Assembly (NCBI GenBank): GCA_963775245.1
Contig: CAVZID010000015.1
Location: forward strand, 186,001 to 250,000
Direction of reading: 5' to 3'
Length of the DNA stretch: 64,000 bases
Source of the DNA: CAVSWT01 sp963775245
GTDB lineage: Bacteria > Bacteroidota > Ignavibacteria > Ignavibacteriales > Ignavibacteriaceae
Part shown: one piece after another, positions 43,734-52,761 of the stretch
How positions within the stretch are numbered: the first letter of the stretch is position 1
Layout: the number at the start of each line of letters is the position of its first letter
Position numbers and translations under genes: made by a program
Notes under the pieces: generated by a model
Told to the model about the DNA's origin: nothing
Database searches by the model: none
Seen by the model: only the letters and a program-made list of their open reading frames with translations

Positions 43734-46715
43734 ATGAGACCTAGGGTACTTTTTCTTAAAATTTTTATTACTTGTACTCTTCTTATTCCCTATTCCATTT
43801 TCGCCACAGGCCAGCTTAAAGGAACTGTTACCGATTCCCTCACAAGTGAAACCCTTGTAGGTGCAAATTTAATTCTAGAAGGAACAAGCATTGGTGCTGC
43901 AACTAATATTGAAGGAAATTACACTATCAATGCTATTCCTCCCGGCACCTATACTATTAAGTGTACTTATATAGGTTACAAATCAAAAGAAGTTAAAATC
44001 AATATTGAAGATGAAAAATCATTAAAGCTGAATTTTGCTTTAACTGAAGATATAGTTCAGGGACAGGAAGTTGTTGTTACTGGTCAAGCATTGGGGCAGG
44101 CTGCTGCTATTAACCAGCAGATCAACAGCAATAATATTGTAAATGTTATCTCGGAGCAAAAAATTAAAGAGTTGCCGGATGCAAATGCAGCTGAAGCTTT
44201 GGGCCGTTTACCTGGTGTTTCAGTTGTTCGTTCCGGTGGAGAAGCTAATAAAATTGTACTACGAGGTTTAAATCAAAATTTGACGACAGTAACCGTTGAT
44301 GGAGTTAAATTATCACCAACTGATGCCGATTCAAGAGGAATTGATTTAAGTACAATTTCCCAAGGTTCATTATCCGGTATCGTATTATCAAAAGCTATTA
44401 CTTCCGATATGGATGCCGAAGCAATTGCAGGTAACGTTAATTTGGTTACAAAAACAGCACCTGAAACTAGAGAGATAAAGGTAGATGCTTATGGTTCCTA
44501 TGGCTCTATAGACAAAACATATAAGCAATACAATTTTCAAGGCCAGTATGGGGAGAGATTTTTTAATGATCTTCTTGGCGTTCAGGTATTTGGCAATTTT
44601 GAAAGAAGAAACCGCAGCAATGAGACCTATGGATTAGCTTATGATTTTTATAATAATGGGGCTAAATATCAAATACAAAATTTTTCACTTTCATATGTAC
44701 ATGAAATAAGAAGACGAGGAGGGGGAAAGGTTCTTCTGGATTTCAGAACCCCTGATAACGGTGTTATAAAACTTAATTCAGAGTACTATAAAACAGAGAG
44801 AAGATTTTCTACAATATCAAGAAATTACCCAACCACAAATTCTGACGTTGGGTATGACATTGATGGCGAAGATATTAATACTGAAATAAAAAATATCTCA
44901 CTACACGGCCAGAATCATTTATTCGGTTGGGATGCAGATTGGAATTTTTCTTACTCTGGATCCGGTTCTGATAATCCATATAGTAATGTGATGCACTTCA
45001 ACGAAGTCAATTCATCAACTTCGGGTATGAGATTTGTCCCTGAGTCATTAAGACATGGGCCTTATGAAGCACTTATTCCTTATGCTATCAATAACTTCAA
45101 CCTAGCATATTTCAATAGAACGGAAGCAAGAACTTCTTCAAATTTAGATTTTGAAAAAACTTTTTTTCTCAATTTAAAGAAAGACTACAATCTTTTTGAT
45201 ATGTCCGGAACAGTAAAGTTCGGAACTAAATACCGTTCCAAATATCATAGAAGAACTGCCACTTTAACTCAGGCAAGATACTATCTCGGTACCGGATTTT
45301 ATAGTTCTGTATTGCTTCCGGACGGAAGCATTGTTCCTAAAGATGCTGCTCAATATGGTTTTCAAAATTTGCAGATGTTATCAGGTCAAATTCTTCTTCC
45401 AAATTTTCTTAGCGATGCAACACGTGATGTTTATGGTAAATATTTGTTAAATCCGGAGATAGATCCAAATCGTGCTAGAGCTTGGTGGGAAATGAATATA
45501 AATGGTATTAACCCAACAACACATGTGCATGAATATATTCCTGATCATTCCGAGGATGGCACGAATTATAATCTTACTGAAAGTGTAGCTTCAGGTTATT
45601 TAATGAACACTCTGAATATGGGAACATTCGCAACTCTAATTACAGGTTTAAGAATAGAAGCTGATAATAACACTTATAACGGCCTTTATTATCCTTACAT
45701 TGCAACTGAATGGGCCGTTTTCGATGACACTACTTCACATCATACAGAAGCGATTCTATTACCTAATATTCATTTAATTTTAAAACCTACAGATTTCTTG
45801 AATATTCGATTAGCTGCATACGAAGGATTGGAGAGGCCAAACTTTAATTACAGGCTTCCGACTTATGTAATTGGAAATCAAGGTTCTGCGTTTGATGATG
45901 AAGCTTTTGTAATATTAGGTAATACAAACCTGAAAAATGCTCAAGCATGGAACTATGAGATAAATTTGCAATTATTCAGCAACAAAATAGGTTTATTTTC
46001 TGTTTCAGCGTTCTATAAAGATATTAAAAACGAAGTTCATCTTTTAAATCATACTAAAATTACAAGTAAAGCTATTTCAGATAGCATGGGTATCAAATTC
46101 ATTAATGATACTCCTCCATTCAGCGGCACGCCATATTCGATAATTTTTCCGTATAATTCCAATAAGCCAACACAAGTGTGGGGATTTGAAATTGAGCATC
46201 AGGCTAATTTTCGATGGATGCCTGGATTGTTAAGTAATATTGTACTTAGCTATAATTTTTCAATTTTACGTACTGAAACATATACACCAAAAATTACAAC
46301 TAGGAAAGATACTGTTCAATTGCCTGGGGCACCTTTCCCAACAATAAAAACAACTACAATATATTATGAAGATAAAACAAGAATCGGGGATTCACCGGAA
46401 TTTTTTGGGAATATTTCTTTGGGATATGATATAGCAGGCTTTTCCGGGCGTATTTCTTATTTCTACCAGGGTGAGTACTATAATACATTTTCATCTTTTG
46501 GTACTTCTAACAATATACAAGGGAAATTCGGCAGAGTGGATTTATCACTTAAACAGGAAATTACTGATTATTTATCTCTCGGATTGAATGTCAATAACCT
46601 GACAAATACAAAAGAAGGAACTTTGCTGGAAGACGTAATAAACAATTATAAGCTTGAAACTTCAAGCTACAGGTACGGCACTTCAGCAGAACTTTGGTTA
46701 AGAGTTTCGTTATAG
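43734..46715 (+). CDS. TonB-dependent receptor (SusC-like without SusD), probable oligosaccharide importer
   Basis: 993 residues. After the signal peptide a carboxypeptidase-like domain ('QLKGTVTDSLTSETLVGANL' ... 'INAIPPGTYTIKCTYIGY', about 27-110) precedes the plug 'IKELPDANAAEALGRLPGVS' and 'NKIVLRGLNQNLTTVTVDGV' (about 140-200). That plug is typical of the Caulobacter/Xanthomonas-type carbohydrate receptors. A long beta-barrel follows, ending 'GTSAELWLRVSL' with a terminal hydrophobic residue. It imports a ligand through the outer membrane. The secreted beta-helix protein gene follows 77 bases later; the operator-like sites upstream match those before lacI, linking it to the inositol/GH28 locus (inference). 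No SusD gene is present. Confidence 0.87.
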   Translation: MRPRVLFLKIFITCTLLIPYSIFATGQLKGTVTDSLTSETLVGANLILEGTSIGAATNIEGNYTINAIPPGTYTIKCTYIGYKSKEVKINIEDEKSLKLNFALTEDIVQGQEVVVTGQALGQAAAINQQINSNNIVNVISEQKIKELPDANAAEALGRLPGVSVVRSGGEANKIVLRGLNQNLTTVTVDGVKLSPTDADSRGIDLSTISQGSLSGIVLSKAITSDMDAEAIAGNVNLVTKTAPETREIKVDAYGSYGSIDKTYKQYNFQGQYGERFFNDLLGVQVFGNFERRNRSNETYGLAYDFYNNGAKYQIQNFSLSYVHEIRRRGGGKVLLDFRTPDNGVIKLNSEYYKTERRFSTISRNYPTTNSDVGYDIDGEDINTEIKNISLHGQNHLFGWDADWNFSYSGSGSDNPYSNVMHFNEVNSSTSGMRFVPESLRHGPYEALIPYAINNFNLAYFNRTEARTSSNLDFEKTFFLNLKKDYNLFDMSGTVKFGTKYRSKYHRRTATLTQARYYLGTGFYSSVLLPDGSIVPKDAAQYGFQNLQMLSGQILLPNFLSDATRDVYGKYLLNPEIDPNRARAWWEMNINGINPTTHVHEYIPDHSEDGTNYNLTESVASGYLMNTLNMGTFATLITGLRIEADNNTYNGLYYPYIATEWAVFDDTTSHHTEAILLPNIHLILKPTDFLNIRLAAYEGLERPNFNYRLPTYVIGNQGSAFDDEAFVILGNTNLKNAQAWNYEINLQLFSNKIGLFSVSAFYKDIKNEVHLLNHTKITSKAISDSMGIKFINDTPPFSGTPYSIIFPYNSNKPTQVWGFEIEHQANFRWMPGLLSNIVLSYNFSILRTETYTPKITTRKDTVQLPGAPFPTIKTTTIYYEDKTRIGDSPEFFGNISLGYDIAGFSGRISYFYQGEYYNTFSSFGTSNNIQGKFGRVDLSLKQEITDYLSLGLNVNNLTNTKEGTLLEDVINNYKLETSSYRYGTSAELWLRVSL

Positions 46716-46792
46716 AACAATAAATAAAATTGAAGTTAAAATATGTTAAAAAATAATCCAACTATTTCATATCAACTTATTAGGAGGTTCAA

Positions 46793-48505
46793 ATGAAAAA
46801 ATCTTTCAGTGTTCTGTTCACTTTGGGGTTCATAGTGTTTTTGGGTGCAAATCTATTTGCACAATCTCATGAAATGTTCATTCCAGCACCTACTTCGGAA
46901 ACTTATATTAATCAAATCATTATGGGTGATACTGCTTCTGACGGCAGCAGAAAAGACCTGCAAAGAGTTTATGTTTTACAGCGCGGCGGTATTTGGTTCT
47001 TTAATGATGTAATAAAAAATATTGACTGGGATGTAAGAATAAAAGCTGAAGACGCTGCTGGCGCAAAACCGATAATATATGGCGCCGTAGCTGATAATAG
47101 TACTGATGTTCCGATTGATTTTATTGATTCTCAAGGTAGTGTTTATCTTAAAAATATTTGTGTAAATGGTATTAAAGATTTTGATCCTGATTACACAAAT
47201 TGGCAACATGCTGCACCAAGAGAATTAGTTGTTTGGAATGTTTCTGGAGATTATACTTTGGTTGTAGATAGCTGTATTCTTTTACATGCTTACCAGGCAG
47301 ACCTTAGAACTTTTTCCGGCATCCGTTCAATTGTAGTTACTAATACTATCTTTGCAAATAGCGGTACAGGCACTTACGATAACATGGGTGATGGTAGAGC
47401 TGTTGACCTAAGAAAAACATCATGCGATTCTTTAATTATGTATAACAACACTTTTGTTAATGGACAAGATAGAGTTGTTAGACATATTTCCAGTACAGCA
47501 AGTTTGAATTTCTTTGTTTTTGAACACAATACAGTTGTAAATAATGGCGGCAGATATGGTGTTATGGCCATGGGCTTACTCGGAAGTGGCACAAAAGTTC
47601 AGATTAAGAATAATTTGTTTTTAGATCCAATGGCATTCGGTGCTGATACTGCTTCACAGCGTCAATACGATTTCTTGGAAGACGGAGAACCTTATAGCCC
47701 TACAATTTTAGATAAAGCAAATCAGGTTATGATATATCATCAAAGAGATACATCAGCAACTTCTGTAGATAATACTCTTCAATTCGATATCTCAAATAAC
47801 GACTATGCATTCACAACAGACATTCAAAATCTATGGACAGATCTTGTAACAAGTGTTCCAAACCCAACTTTACATATGCCTTCTCCGCTTTCTAATTTTA
47901 TCCAGGATAAAGTAAGCGCAGATGCTTTTACAAAAGTTGATCCGTTCTCATTCACTAATGTTCCCAACACAATGGTTGGATTGGTTAATTGGAATCTTTC
48001 TCCATTACCAGAAGGTGCCGGAGAAAATTCTAGCGGAGGTACAAATTTTGTCGACATGGATAGAAGACTAACTACTTATTATAGAGATACGCTGGATTGT
48101 TCTTATTCAACTTCATTACCTGAGTATACTGCCGGTACTGTTGGTTATCCTCTTGGCGACTTAAATTGGTTCCCGGATAAAAAAGCTGAATGGCTTGCTG
48201 CCGGTGGTTGGACAGATGTAAAAACCATTAAAACAGCTCCAACTAAATTTTCTCTTGAACAAAATTATCCAAATCCGTTCAACCCGTCAACTATGATAAA
48301 GTTTAGTATTCCACAATCAAATAGAGTTTCTTTAGTTGTGTATAATTTACTTGGACAAAAAGTAGCAACTCTTATTGATAATGAAATGAATGCAGGTGAA
48401 CATCAAGTTAATTTTAATGCAGCAAATTTAAGCAGCGGTATTTATTTCTATTCAATCACGAGTGGCTCATTCAATATGACAAAGAAAATGATGCTGCTTA
48501 AGTAA
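46793..48505 (+). CDS. Secreted parallel beta-helix (pectate-lyase-like fold) protein with type IX sorting domain
   Basis: 570 residues with a signal peptide (FTLGFIVFLGANLFAQS). The body has beta-helix rungs such as 'GSVYLKNICVNGI', 'YTLVVDSCILLHAY', 'IRSIVVTNTIFANSG', 'CDSLIMYNNTFVNGQDRVVR' and 'KVQIKNNLFLDP', the pattern of polysaccharide lyases and pectinesterase-like folds. I see no clear catalytic signature, so binding or lyase function is open. It ends 'LEQNYPNPFNPSTMI' plus the sorting domain. AGGAGG before ATG 46793 is an excellent ribosome site. It probably works at the surface with the TonB receptor just upstream. Confidence 0.75.
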   Translation: MKKSFSVLFTLGFIVFLGANLFAQSHEMFIPAPTSETYINQIIMGDTASDGSRKDLQRVYVLQRGGIWFFNDVIKNIDWDVRIKAEDAAGAKPIIYGAVADNSTDVPIDFIDSQGSVYLKNICVNGIKDFDPDYTNWQHAAPRELVVWNVSGDYTLVVDSCILLHAYQADLRTFSGIRSIVVTNTIFANSGTGTYDNMGDGRAVDLRKTSCDSLIMYNNTFVNGQDRVVRHISSTASLNFFVFEHNTVVNNGGRYGVMAMGLLGSGTKVQIKNNLFLDPMAFGADTASQRQYDFLEDGEPYSPTILDKANQVMIYHQRDTSATSVDNTLQFDISNNDYAFTTDIQNLWTDLVTSVPNPTLHMPSPLSNFIQDKVSADAFTKVDPFSFTNVPNTMVGLVNWNLSPLPEGAGENSSGGTNFVDMDRRLTTYYRDTLDCSYSTSLPEYTAGTVGYPLGDLNWFPDKKAEWLAAGGWTDVKTIKTAPTKFSLEQNYPNPFNPSTMIKFSIPQSNRVSLVVYNLLGQKVATLIDNEMNAGEHQVNFNAANLSSGIYFYSITSGSFNMTKKMMLLK

Positions 48506-48531
48506 TATTTATAGAAAGTTAGATAAAACCT

Positions 48532-48566
48532 TAGTCAACCGGTATTGAACAAATGCCGGTTGACTA
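48532..48566 (+). terminator. Strong hairpin terminator after the beta-helix protein gene
   Basis: TAGTCAACCGGTATT and AATGCCGGTTGACTA pair over 15 positions (one G-T) with a GAACA loop. It starts 27 bases after the stop codon at 48505. There is no T run after it, but the stem is long and GC-rich in an AT-rich setting, so transcript-end formation is the likely role. Confidence 0.75.
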
Positions 48567-48845
48567 TAGATAAGAACTTTAAGATCAATATTATTTTCAA
48601 ATCGTAATTTGTATTAGCTCTTTGACATATTGATAGGACAAGATAATTATTAACAAATTCAGAAGAGTTTCTTGCTTTTGTTTATAACTGTTAAAAGAGT
48701 AATATAATTTGCATGTCCTGGAAAATAAATTCCTCAGTAAATATTGATTTGTTTTTTCTGAATTATTTTCAATTAAAAATTGATTCTCCTTATAACGCGT
48801 CTCCTGTAGAACCGGGGCCTCTCATTTCCCCGGTTCTATTTTATA
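48567..48845 (+). ncRNA. Candidate small RNA between two terminators
   Basis: This segment lies between one terminator hairpin and a second, textbook one with no open reading frame in between, so the second needs its own transcript. It contains GCTCTTTGACA (48617-48627), close to the boxA antitermination consensus. AGGACA (48635-48640) can pair with TGTCCT (48714-48719). No known RNA family is recognised; read-through from upstream is the simple alternative. Confidence 0.28.
48807..48845 (+). terminator. Rho-independent terminator
   Basis: TAGAACCGGGG (48807-48817) and CCCCGGTTCTA (48828-48838) form an 11-bp perfect GC-rich stem with a 10-base loop, followed by TTTTATAT. It stops transcription on the plus strand before the lacI promoter region. 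The nearest upstream gene ends 300 bases earlier and already has its own hairpin. Confidence 0.9.
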
Positions 48846-48983
48846 TGCAGGTTTAAAAATTAAAGACTGTTTCTTCAAGAATATCCTTGCAATATGTTTT
48901 TATTAATTAGATGCATTTGATTTTTTTTATATTGACTTATTTTTAAAAAAAAATTAAAACAGATATTAAAATAAGAGTTATCA

Positions 48984-48997
48984 CTAAATCGGTTAAG
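48984..48997. promoter_or_regulatory. LacI-type operator-like palindrome 3
   Basis: CTAAATCGGTTAAG is a 14-base imperfect palindrome centred on CG, 78 bases upstream of the LacI-family start. It shares CTAAAnCGGTT with the site at 43542, 5.4 kb away before the TonB receptor. An autoregulatory operator is the likely reading. Confidence 0.55.
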
Positions 48998-49044
48998 TAT
49001 TTAATTTTTATTATATTAAATTTTATTCTGAAGTTTTATTAGTT

Positions 49045-49058
49045 TTGAAACGGTTTAA
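49045..49058. promoter_or_regulatory. LacI-type operator-like palindrome 4
   Basis: TTGAAACGGTTTAA is an imperfect palindrome centred on CG that ends three bases before the ATG at 49062. A repressor bound here would block transcription or translation start of its own gene. The form GAAACGGTTT is close to classical LacI/GalR-family half-sites. Confidence 0.58.
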
Positions 49059-49061
49059 TTC

Positions 49062-50081
49062 ATGAAAATGACAATCTCAGATATTGCTAAGTTAGCAAAT
49101 GTATCAAAATCGGCTGTATCCATAGTACTGAATAATAAGAAAGGCGTATCGGAAAAAACCCGTAAGAAAGTACTAGATACAATTAAGAAATACAATTACA
49201 ATCCCAGCCATATTGCTCAATCACTTGCCGCAAAAGAAACTAAAAGTATTGGCCTTATTATTAAAGAAATAGATAACCCTTATTTTGCAAAAGTGATGAA
49301 AGGTGTTTATGATACTTGCTCTAAGCTTGGATATTCAGTTTTGTTGGGAAGCTCTGAATTGTCAAATGAAAAAGAATCAGAGATTGTAAATGCTTTATTA
49401 AATAAAAGAGTTGACGGCTTACTGCTATCCCCGCTTCAAAGTGAGGAATCAAATTATAAATATTTAGTTAATTTGATTACAGATAATTATCCTTTGGTTA
49501 TTCTTGGAGAAGTTAAAAACTATTCAACTAATATTGTAGACATAGATAACATTTCAGCAGCTTATGACGCGGTTTCATATTTAATTAAGTTAGGCCATAC
49601 AAAAATAGCTCATTTCGCTGGGCCGGTTCATTCAGGGCATGGACAAAAGAGGCTGGAAGGTTATAAGCAAGCTTTAATTGATAATCACATTCCAATTAAC
49701 ACAAATTATATAATTCCTGTTGAACCTTATACTCCTTTTGGATATAAAGCTGGCTTAGAAATTTTTTCTGAAGATATTGATTTGCCGACAGCAGTATTTT
49801 GTTATAATGACCTGGTTGCTATTGGACTTATTAAAGCTCTGCTGGAGTTAAAGATTCCGGTTCCGGAAAGGGTTTCCGTCGTAGGTTTTGATAACATTGA
49901 TTTTAGTGAATACGTTAAAATTCCTTTAACAACAATTCAAATGCCTGCTTATGAAATAGGTAAAGCTGCGTCGAATCTTCTTGTAAAGCAAATTACAAAT
50001 TCCTCAAATCACCAAAACGAAAAAGTAATCTTAGAGCATAAATTGATAGAAAGAGATTCGTGCAGTTCAATAACTAAATGA
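49062..50081 (+). CDS. LacI-family transcriptional regulator
   Basis: 339 residues, standard family length. The N-terminal helix-turn-helix and hinge read 'TISDIAKLANVSKSAVSIVL', then 'YNYNPSHIAQSLAAKETKSI' (about 3-65). The ligand-binding periplasmic-protein fold follows, with 'IGLIIKEIDNPYFAKVMKGV', 'LGHTKIAHFAGP' and 'VPERVSVVGFDNIDFSEYVK'. It is a cytosolic sugar-responsive repressor or activator. Two operator-like palindromes precede it and two more precede the TonB receptor. Directly downstream lie the GH28 and inositol-catabolism genes, so these are the likely targets; the inducer (an inositol or a sugar) is unknown. Confidence 0.92.
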   Translation: MKMTISDIAKLANVSKSAVSIVLNNKKGVSEKTRKKVLDTIKKYNYNPSHIAQSLAAKETKSIGLIIKEIDNPYFAKVMKGVYDTCSKLGYSVLLGSSELSNEKESEIVNALLNKRVDGLLLSPLQSEESNYKYLVNLITDNYPLVILGEVKNYSTNIVDIDNISAAYDAVSYLIKLGHTKIAHFAGPVHSGHGQKRLEGYKQALIDNHIPINTNYIIPVEPYTPFGYKAGLEIFSEDIDLPTAVFCYNDLVAIGLIKALLELKIPVPERVSVVGFDNIDFSEYVKIPLTTIQMPAYEIGKAASNLLVKQITNSSNHQNEKVILEHKLIERDSCSSITK

Positions 50082-50254
50082 GGTGTTTGTTTCATTTATG
50101 TTTATTGATGTTCAGAATTGTTCTATCGCAGTTTATTGCAATGCATTTATTTTAGGAATATTTTTTTACAATTAATTTATTTAAGGAATTATTATTTAAT
50201 AATAGCAGAACTATTAGACTATTATAAATAAATAATACATGACGTGAGGTTAAG

Positions 50255-51811
50255 TTGTTCAGTCAAAATCCACTAATATCTCTTAATTTTATTATAAGGA
50301 TTTGTTTAACATCCATTCTAATTATTTCTTTAAACAATTCGTTATTAGCTAAAATAAACAATGAGTTTAATATTTTACAATTTGGTGCTGTCCCTAACGG
50401 AAAAACTTTAAACCAGAATTTTATTCAGAAAGCAATTGATGAAACACATAACTCAGGCGGAGGAACAGTAGTAGTTCCCAAGGGACAATTTTTAACTGGT
50501 TCAATTATTATGAAATCCAATGTTGAACTTTATCTTGATGAAGGTGCTGTTCTTTTAGGATCAACTGATATAAATAATTATGGAAGTTTAAAAAGATGGA
50601 AGTCTCTAATTTTAGCTGATGGTCAAACTAATATTAAAATTTCAGGTAAAGGAACAATTGATGGACAGGGAAGGAAGCTTGCACTTAATATTGATAGTCT
50701 CTTTTACGTTGGTCAATTAGATACTAATCTTTATAACTTACGAAGAAAACGACCCAACGAGTTGGCGAGGCCTCAATTAATTGAATTTGTAAACTGTGAA
50801 AATATCACCATCTCTAATGTGACGCTTAAAAATTCTTCATGCTGGGTTCAAACGTATGAACTATGTAACAACTTAACAATAAAAAATATTGAAGTTAATA
50901 GCGACGCATATTGGAATAATGATGGAATAGATATTAATGATTGTAAGAATGTATCAATTACTGAATGTAAGATTAATTCTGCAGATGACGGGATTTGTTT
51001 AAAATCGACGCATTCGGAAAGTAGCGATGATAGTATTTTTATTGCGGACTGTACGATAAGATCAAGTGCGAATGCAGTCAAGTTTGGGACATCATCAAAT
51101 GGCGGTTTTAGGAATGTAAAGATTTATAATATTAATATATTTGACACATTTCGATCTGCTATCGCGATAGAGTGTGTTGATGGAGGTGTACTTGAAAATG
51201 TGGTGGTAAAAAATATTTTTGCTGTTAATACTGGAAATGCAATATTTATTCGTCTTGGAAATAGAAATGATAAAGTGTCAACTGGAATATTAAGAAATGT
51301 AACAATATCTGATATTAGAGTTCAAATTCCTTTTGATGTACCGGATAAGAATTACGAGATAAGAGGTCCGGAGCTTCCATTTTTCCACAATCCATTCCCT
51401 GCTTCAATTACTGGAATCCCAGGCCATTCAATTGAAAATTTAAAATTAGAAAATATTGATATTGTTTATCCTGGAAGAGGGAATAATGGATTGGCAAATT
51501 TACCTTTAAATAGGTTGGAAGAAGTACCGGAAAATAAAAGTGATTATCCGGAATTTCATATGTTTGGTGAATTACCCTCCTGGGCATTCTATATTCGCCA
51601 TGTAAATGGATTAATAATGAATAATATTTCAGTTAGAGCAGAAAAGACAGACTATCGGCCAGCATTTGTTTTTGATGACGTGAAGGATTTAGCGTTAGAT
51701 AAAATAGAAATAAATGAGGATATAAAAAAACAAGAAATAGTTTTCAAGGAAGTTAAGAATTCAAAAATTGATAAGAATATTTACCAAAACATTAAAGTAA
51801 TAAATAGATGA
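50255..51811 (+). CDS. Secreted GH28-family enzyme (polygalacturonase-like)
   Basis: 518 residues from a TTG at 50255 preceded by GTGAGG; the signal sequence ('IICLTS'-like, RICLTSILIISLNNSLLAK) agrees. The GH28 opening 'NILQFGAVPNGKTLNQNFIQ', 'GGGTVVVPKGQFLTGSI' and 'KISGKGTIDGQG' is clear. Catalytic carboxylates appear in 'WNNDGIDIND' and 'INSADDGICLKS', while the third GH28 motif (GHG) reads 'FGTSSNGG', with no His. Rungs after this fit a right-handed beta-helix. The enzyme should cleave an alpha-linked uronic acid or related residue outside the cytosol, but the altered motif makes substrate and activity uncertain. Its stop overlaps the aldolase ATG, so they are in one operon. Confidence 0.82.
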   Translation: MFSQNPLISLNFIIRICLTSILIISLNNSLLAKINNEFNILQFGAVPNGKTLNQNFIQKAIDETHNSGGGTVVVPKGQFLTGSIIMKSNVELYLDEGAVLLGSTDINNYGSLKRWKSLILADGQTNIKISGKGTIDGQGRKLALNIDSLFYVGQLDTNLYNLRRKRPNELARPQLIEFVNCENITISNVTLKNSSCWVQTYELCNNLTIKNIEVNSDAYWNNDGIDINDCKNVSITECKINSADDGICLKSTHSESSDDSIFIADCTIRSSANAVKFGTSSNGGFRNVKIYNINIFDTFRSAIAIECVDGGVLENVVVKNIFAVNTGNAIFIRLGNRNDKVSTGILRNVTISDIRVQIPFDVPDKNYEIRGPELPFFHNPFPASITGIPGHSIENLKLENIDIVYPGRGNNGLANLPLNRLEEVPENKSDYPEFHMFGELPSWAFYIRHVNGLIMNNISVRAEKTDYRPAFVFDDVKDLALDKIEINEDIKKQEIVFKEVKNSKIDKNIYQNIKVINR

Positions 51812-52725
51812 AACTTTCTTCATTTGAGCTATTAAAAAATGCTTATGGCAAGTATGGTGTGGCAGCATTCAATGTTTTTAATGCTGAACAAGTGCATGGT
51901 GTTTTTGGCGGAGCAGAACTTGCCGACTGTCCTGTAATAATCCAAATTACTCCTGCTTCGCGAAATTATATAAATCAAAAATTTTTAGAAGGTATTATTA
52001 ACGCCGCACAAAAATTATATAACTCTGTTGATTTCTCAGTTCATTTAGATCACGGCAATATTGAACATTGTACTGAAGCAATTAAGTCCGGATTTTATAA
52101 TTCTGTTATGATTGATGCATCGCATGAAGAATTTGAAAAAAATATTTTTATCACTTCAGGTATTGTTAATATGGCTCATGACAATGGAACAGCAGTTGAA
52201 GCTGAGCTTGGTATTTTAAGCGGTGTTGAAGATGATATGAATATTTCCGATGAAAAATCTAAATACACAAATCCGGATCAAGTAGTAGAATTTGTAAATC
52301 GAACTAAATGCGATTCACTTGCTGTTGCAGTTGGAACAAGCCATGGCGTATATAAAATGAGCGGAGGAAAAGGGCTTCAATTAGATATTTTAAAAGAAAT
52401 TCAAAATCAGTTGCCAGGTTTTCCAATTGTGCTTCATGGTGCTTCAAATGTTCCTAAGGAAGAAGTTGAAAGAATAAATCAACTTGGCGGCAGATTAAAA
52501 TCAACAGCAAAAGGTGTTGATGAAGAAGAACTGCTTCAAGCAATAAAATATGGTGTAACAAAGATTAATATTGCAACCGATATGAGGCTTATTTGGGCAA
52601 GGGTTCACCGTGAGTTTTTTAGCGGCTCACCTGAATTATTTGATCCTGTTATTCCGGGTAAAAAATATATTGAAGAATTAAAACTGTTTGTTAAACAAAA
52701 ATGTTTATCGTTAGTAATAAAGTAG
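51808..52725 (+). CDS. iolJ: Class II fructose-bisphosphate-aldolase family protein, probable DKGP aldolase (IolJ-like)
   Basis: 305 residues. 'YGVAAFNVFNAEQVHGVFGG' is the class II aldolase opening. 'FSVHLDHGNIEHC' (about 76-88) holds the zinc-binding His and catalytic Asp. 'VEAELGILSGVEDD', 'AVGTSHGVYK' (second zinc His) and 'IVLHGASNVP' (third) complete the active site. In the inositol pathway IolJ splits 6-phospho-2-dehydro-3-deoxygluconate into dihydroxyacetone phosphate and malonic semialdehyde. The position at the head of the iol genes supports that role over fructose or tagatose bisphosphate cleavage. It overlaps the GH28 gene by 4 bases (ATGA). Confidence 0.8.
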   Translation: MKLSSFELLKNAYGKYGVAAFNVFNAEQVHGVFGGAELADCPVIIQITPASRNYINQKFLEGIINAAQKLYNSVDFSVHLDHGNIEHCTEAIKSGFYNSVMIDASHEEFEKNIFITSGIVNMAHDNGTAVEAELGILSGVEDDMNISDEKSKYTNPDQVVEFVNRTKCDSLAVAVGTSHGVYKMSGGKGLQLDILKEIQNQLPGFPIVLHGASNVPKEEVERINQLGGRLKSTAKGVDEEELLQAIKYGVTKINIATDMRLIWARVHREFFSGSPELFDPVIPGKKYIEELKLFVKQKCLSLVIK

Positions 52726-52761
52726 TTGAGAATTAAATTTAATAACTCATTGGAGATACTA

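Larger units (their letters stand above)
48506..49061. other. Intergenic region with two terminator-type hairpins and two operator-like sites
   Basis: No protein gene is visible in 556 bases. In order it holds a 15-bp hairpin (48532-48566), a segment that may encode a small RNA (48567-48845), a strong intrinsic terminator (48807-48845), and two LacI-type operator-like palindromes (48984-48997 and 49045-49058) directly before the LacI-family gene. Confidence 0.6.
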
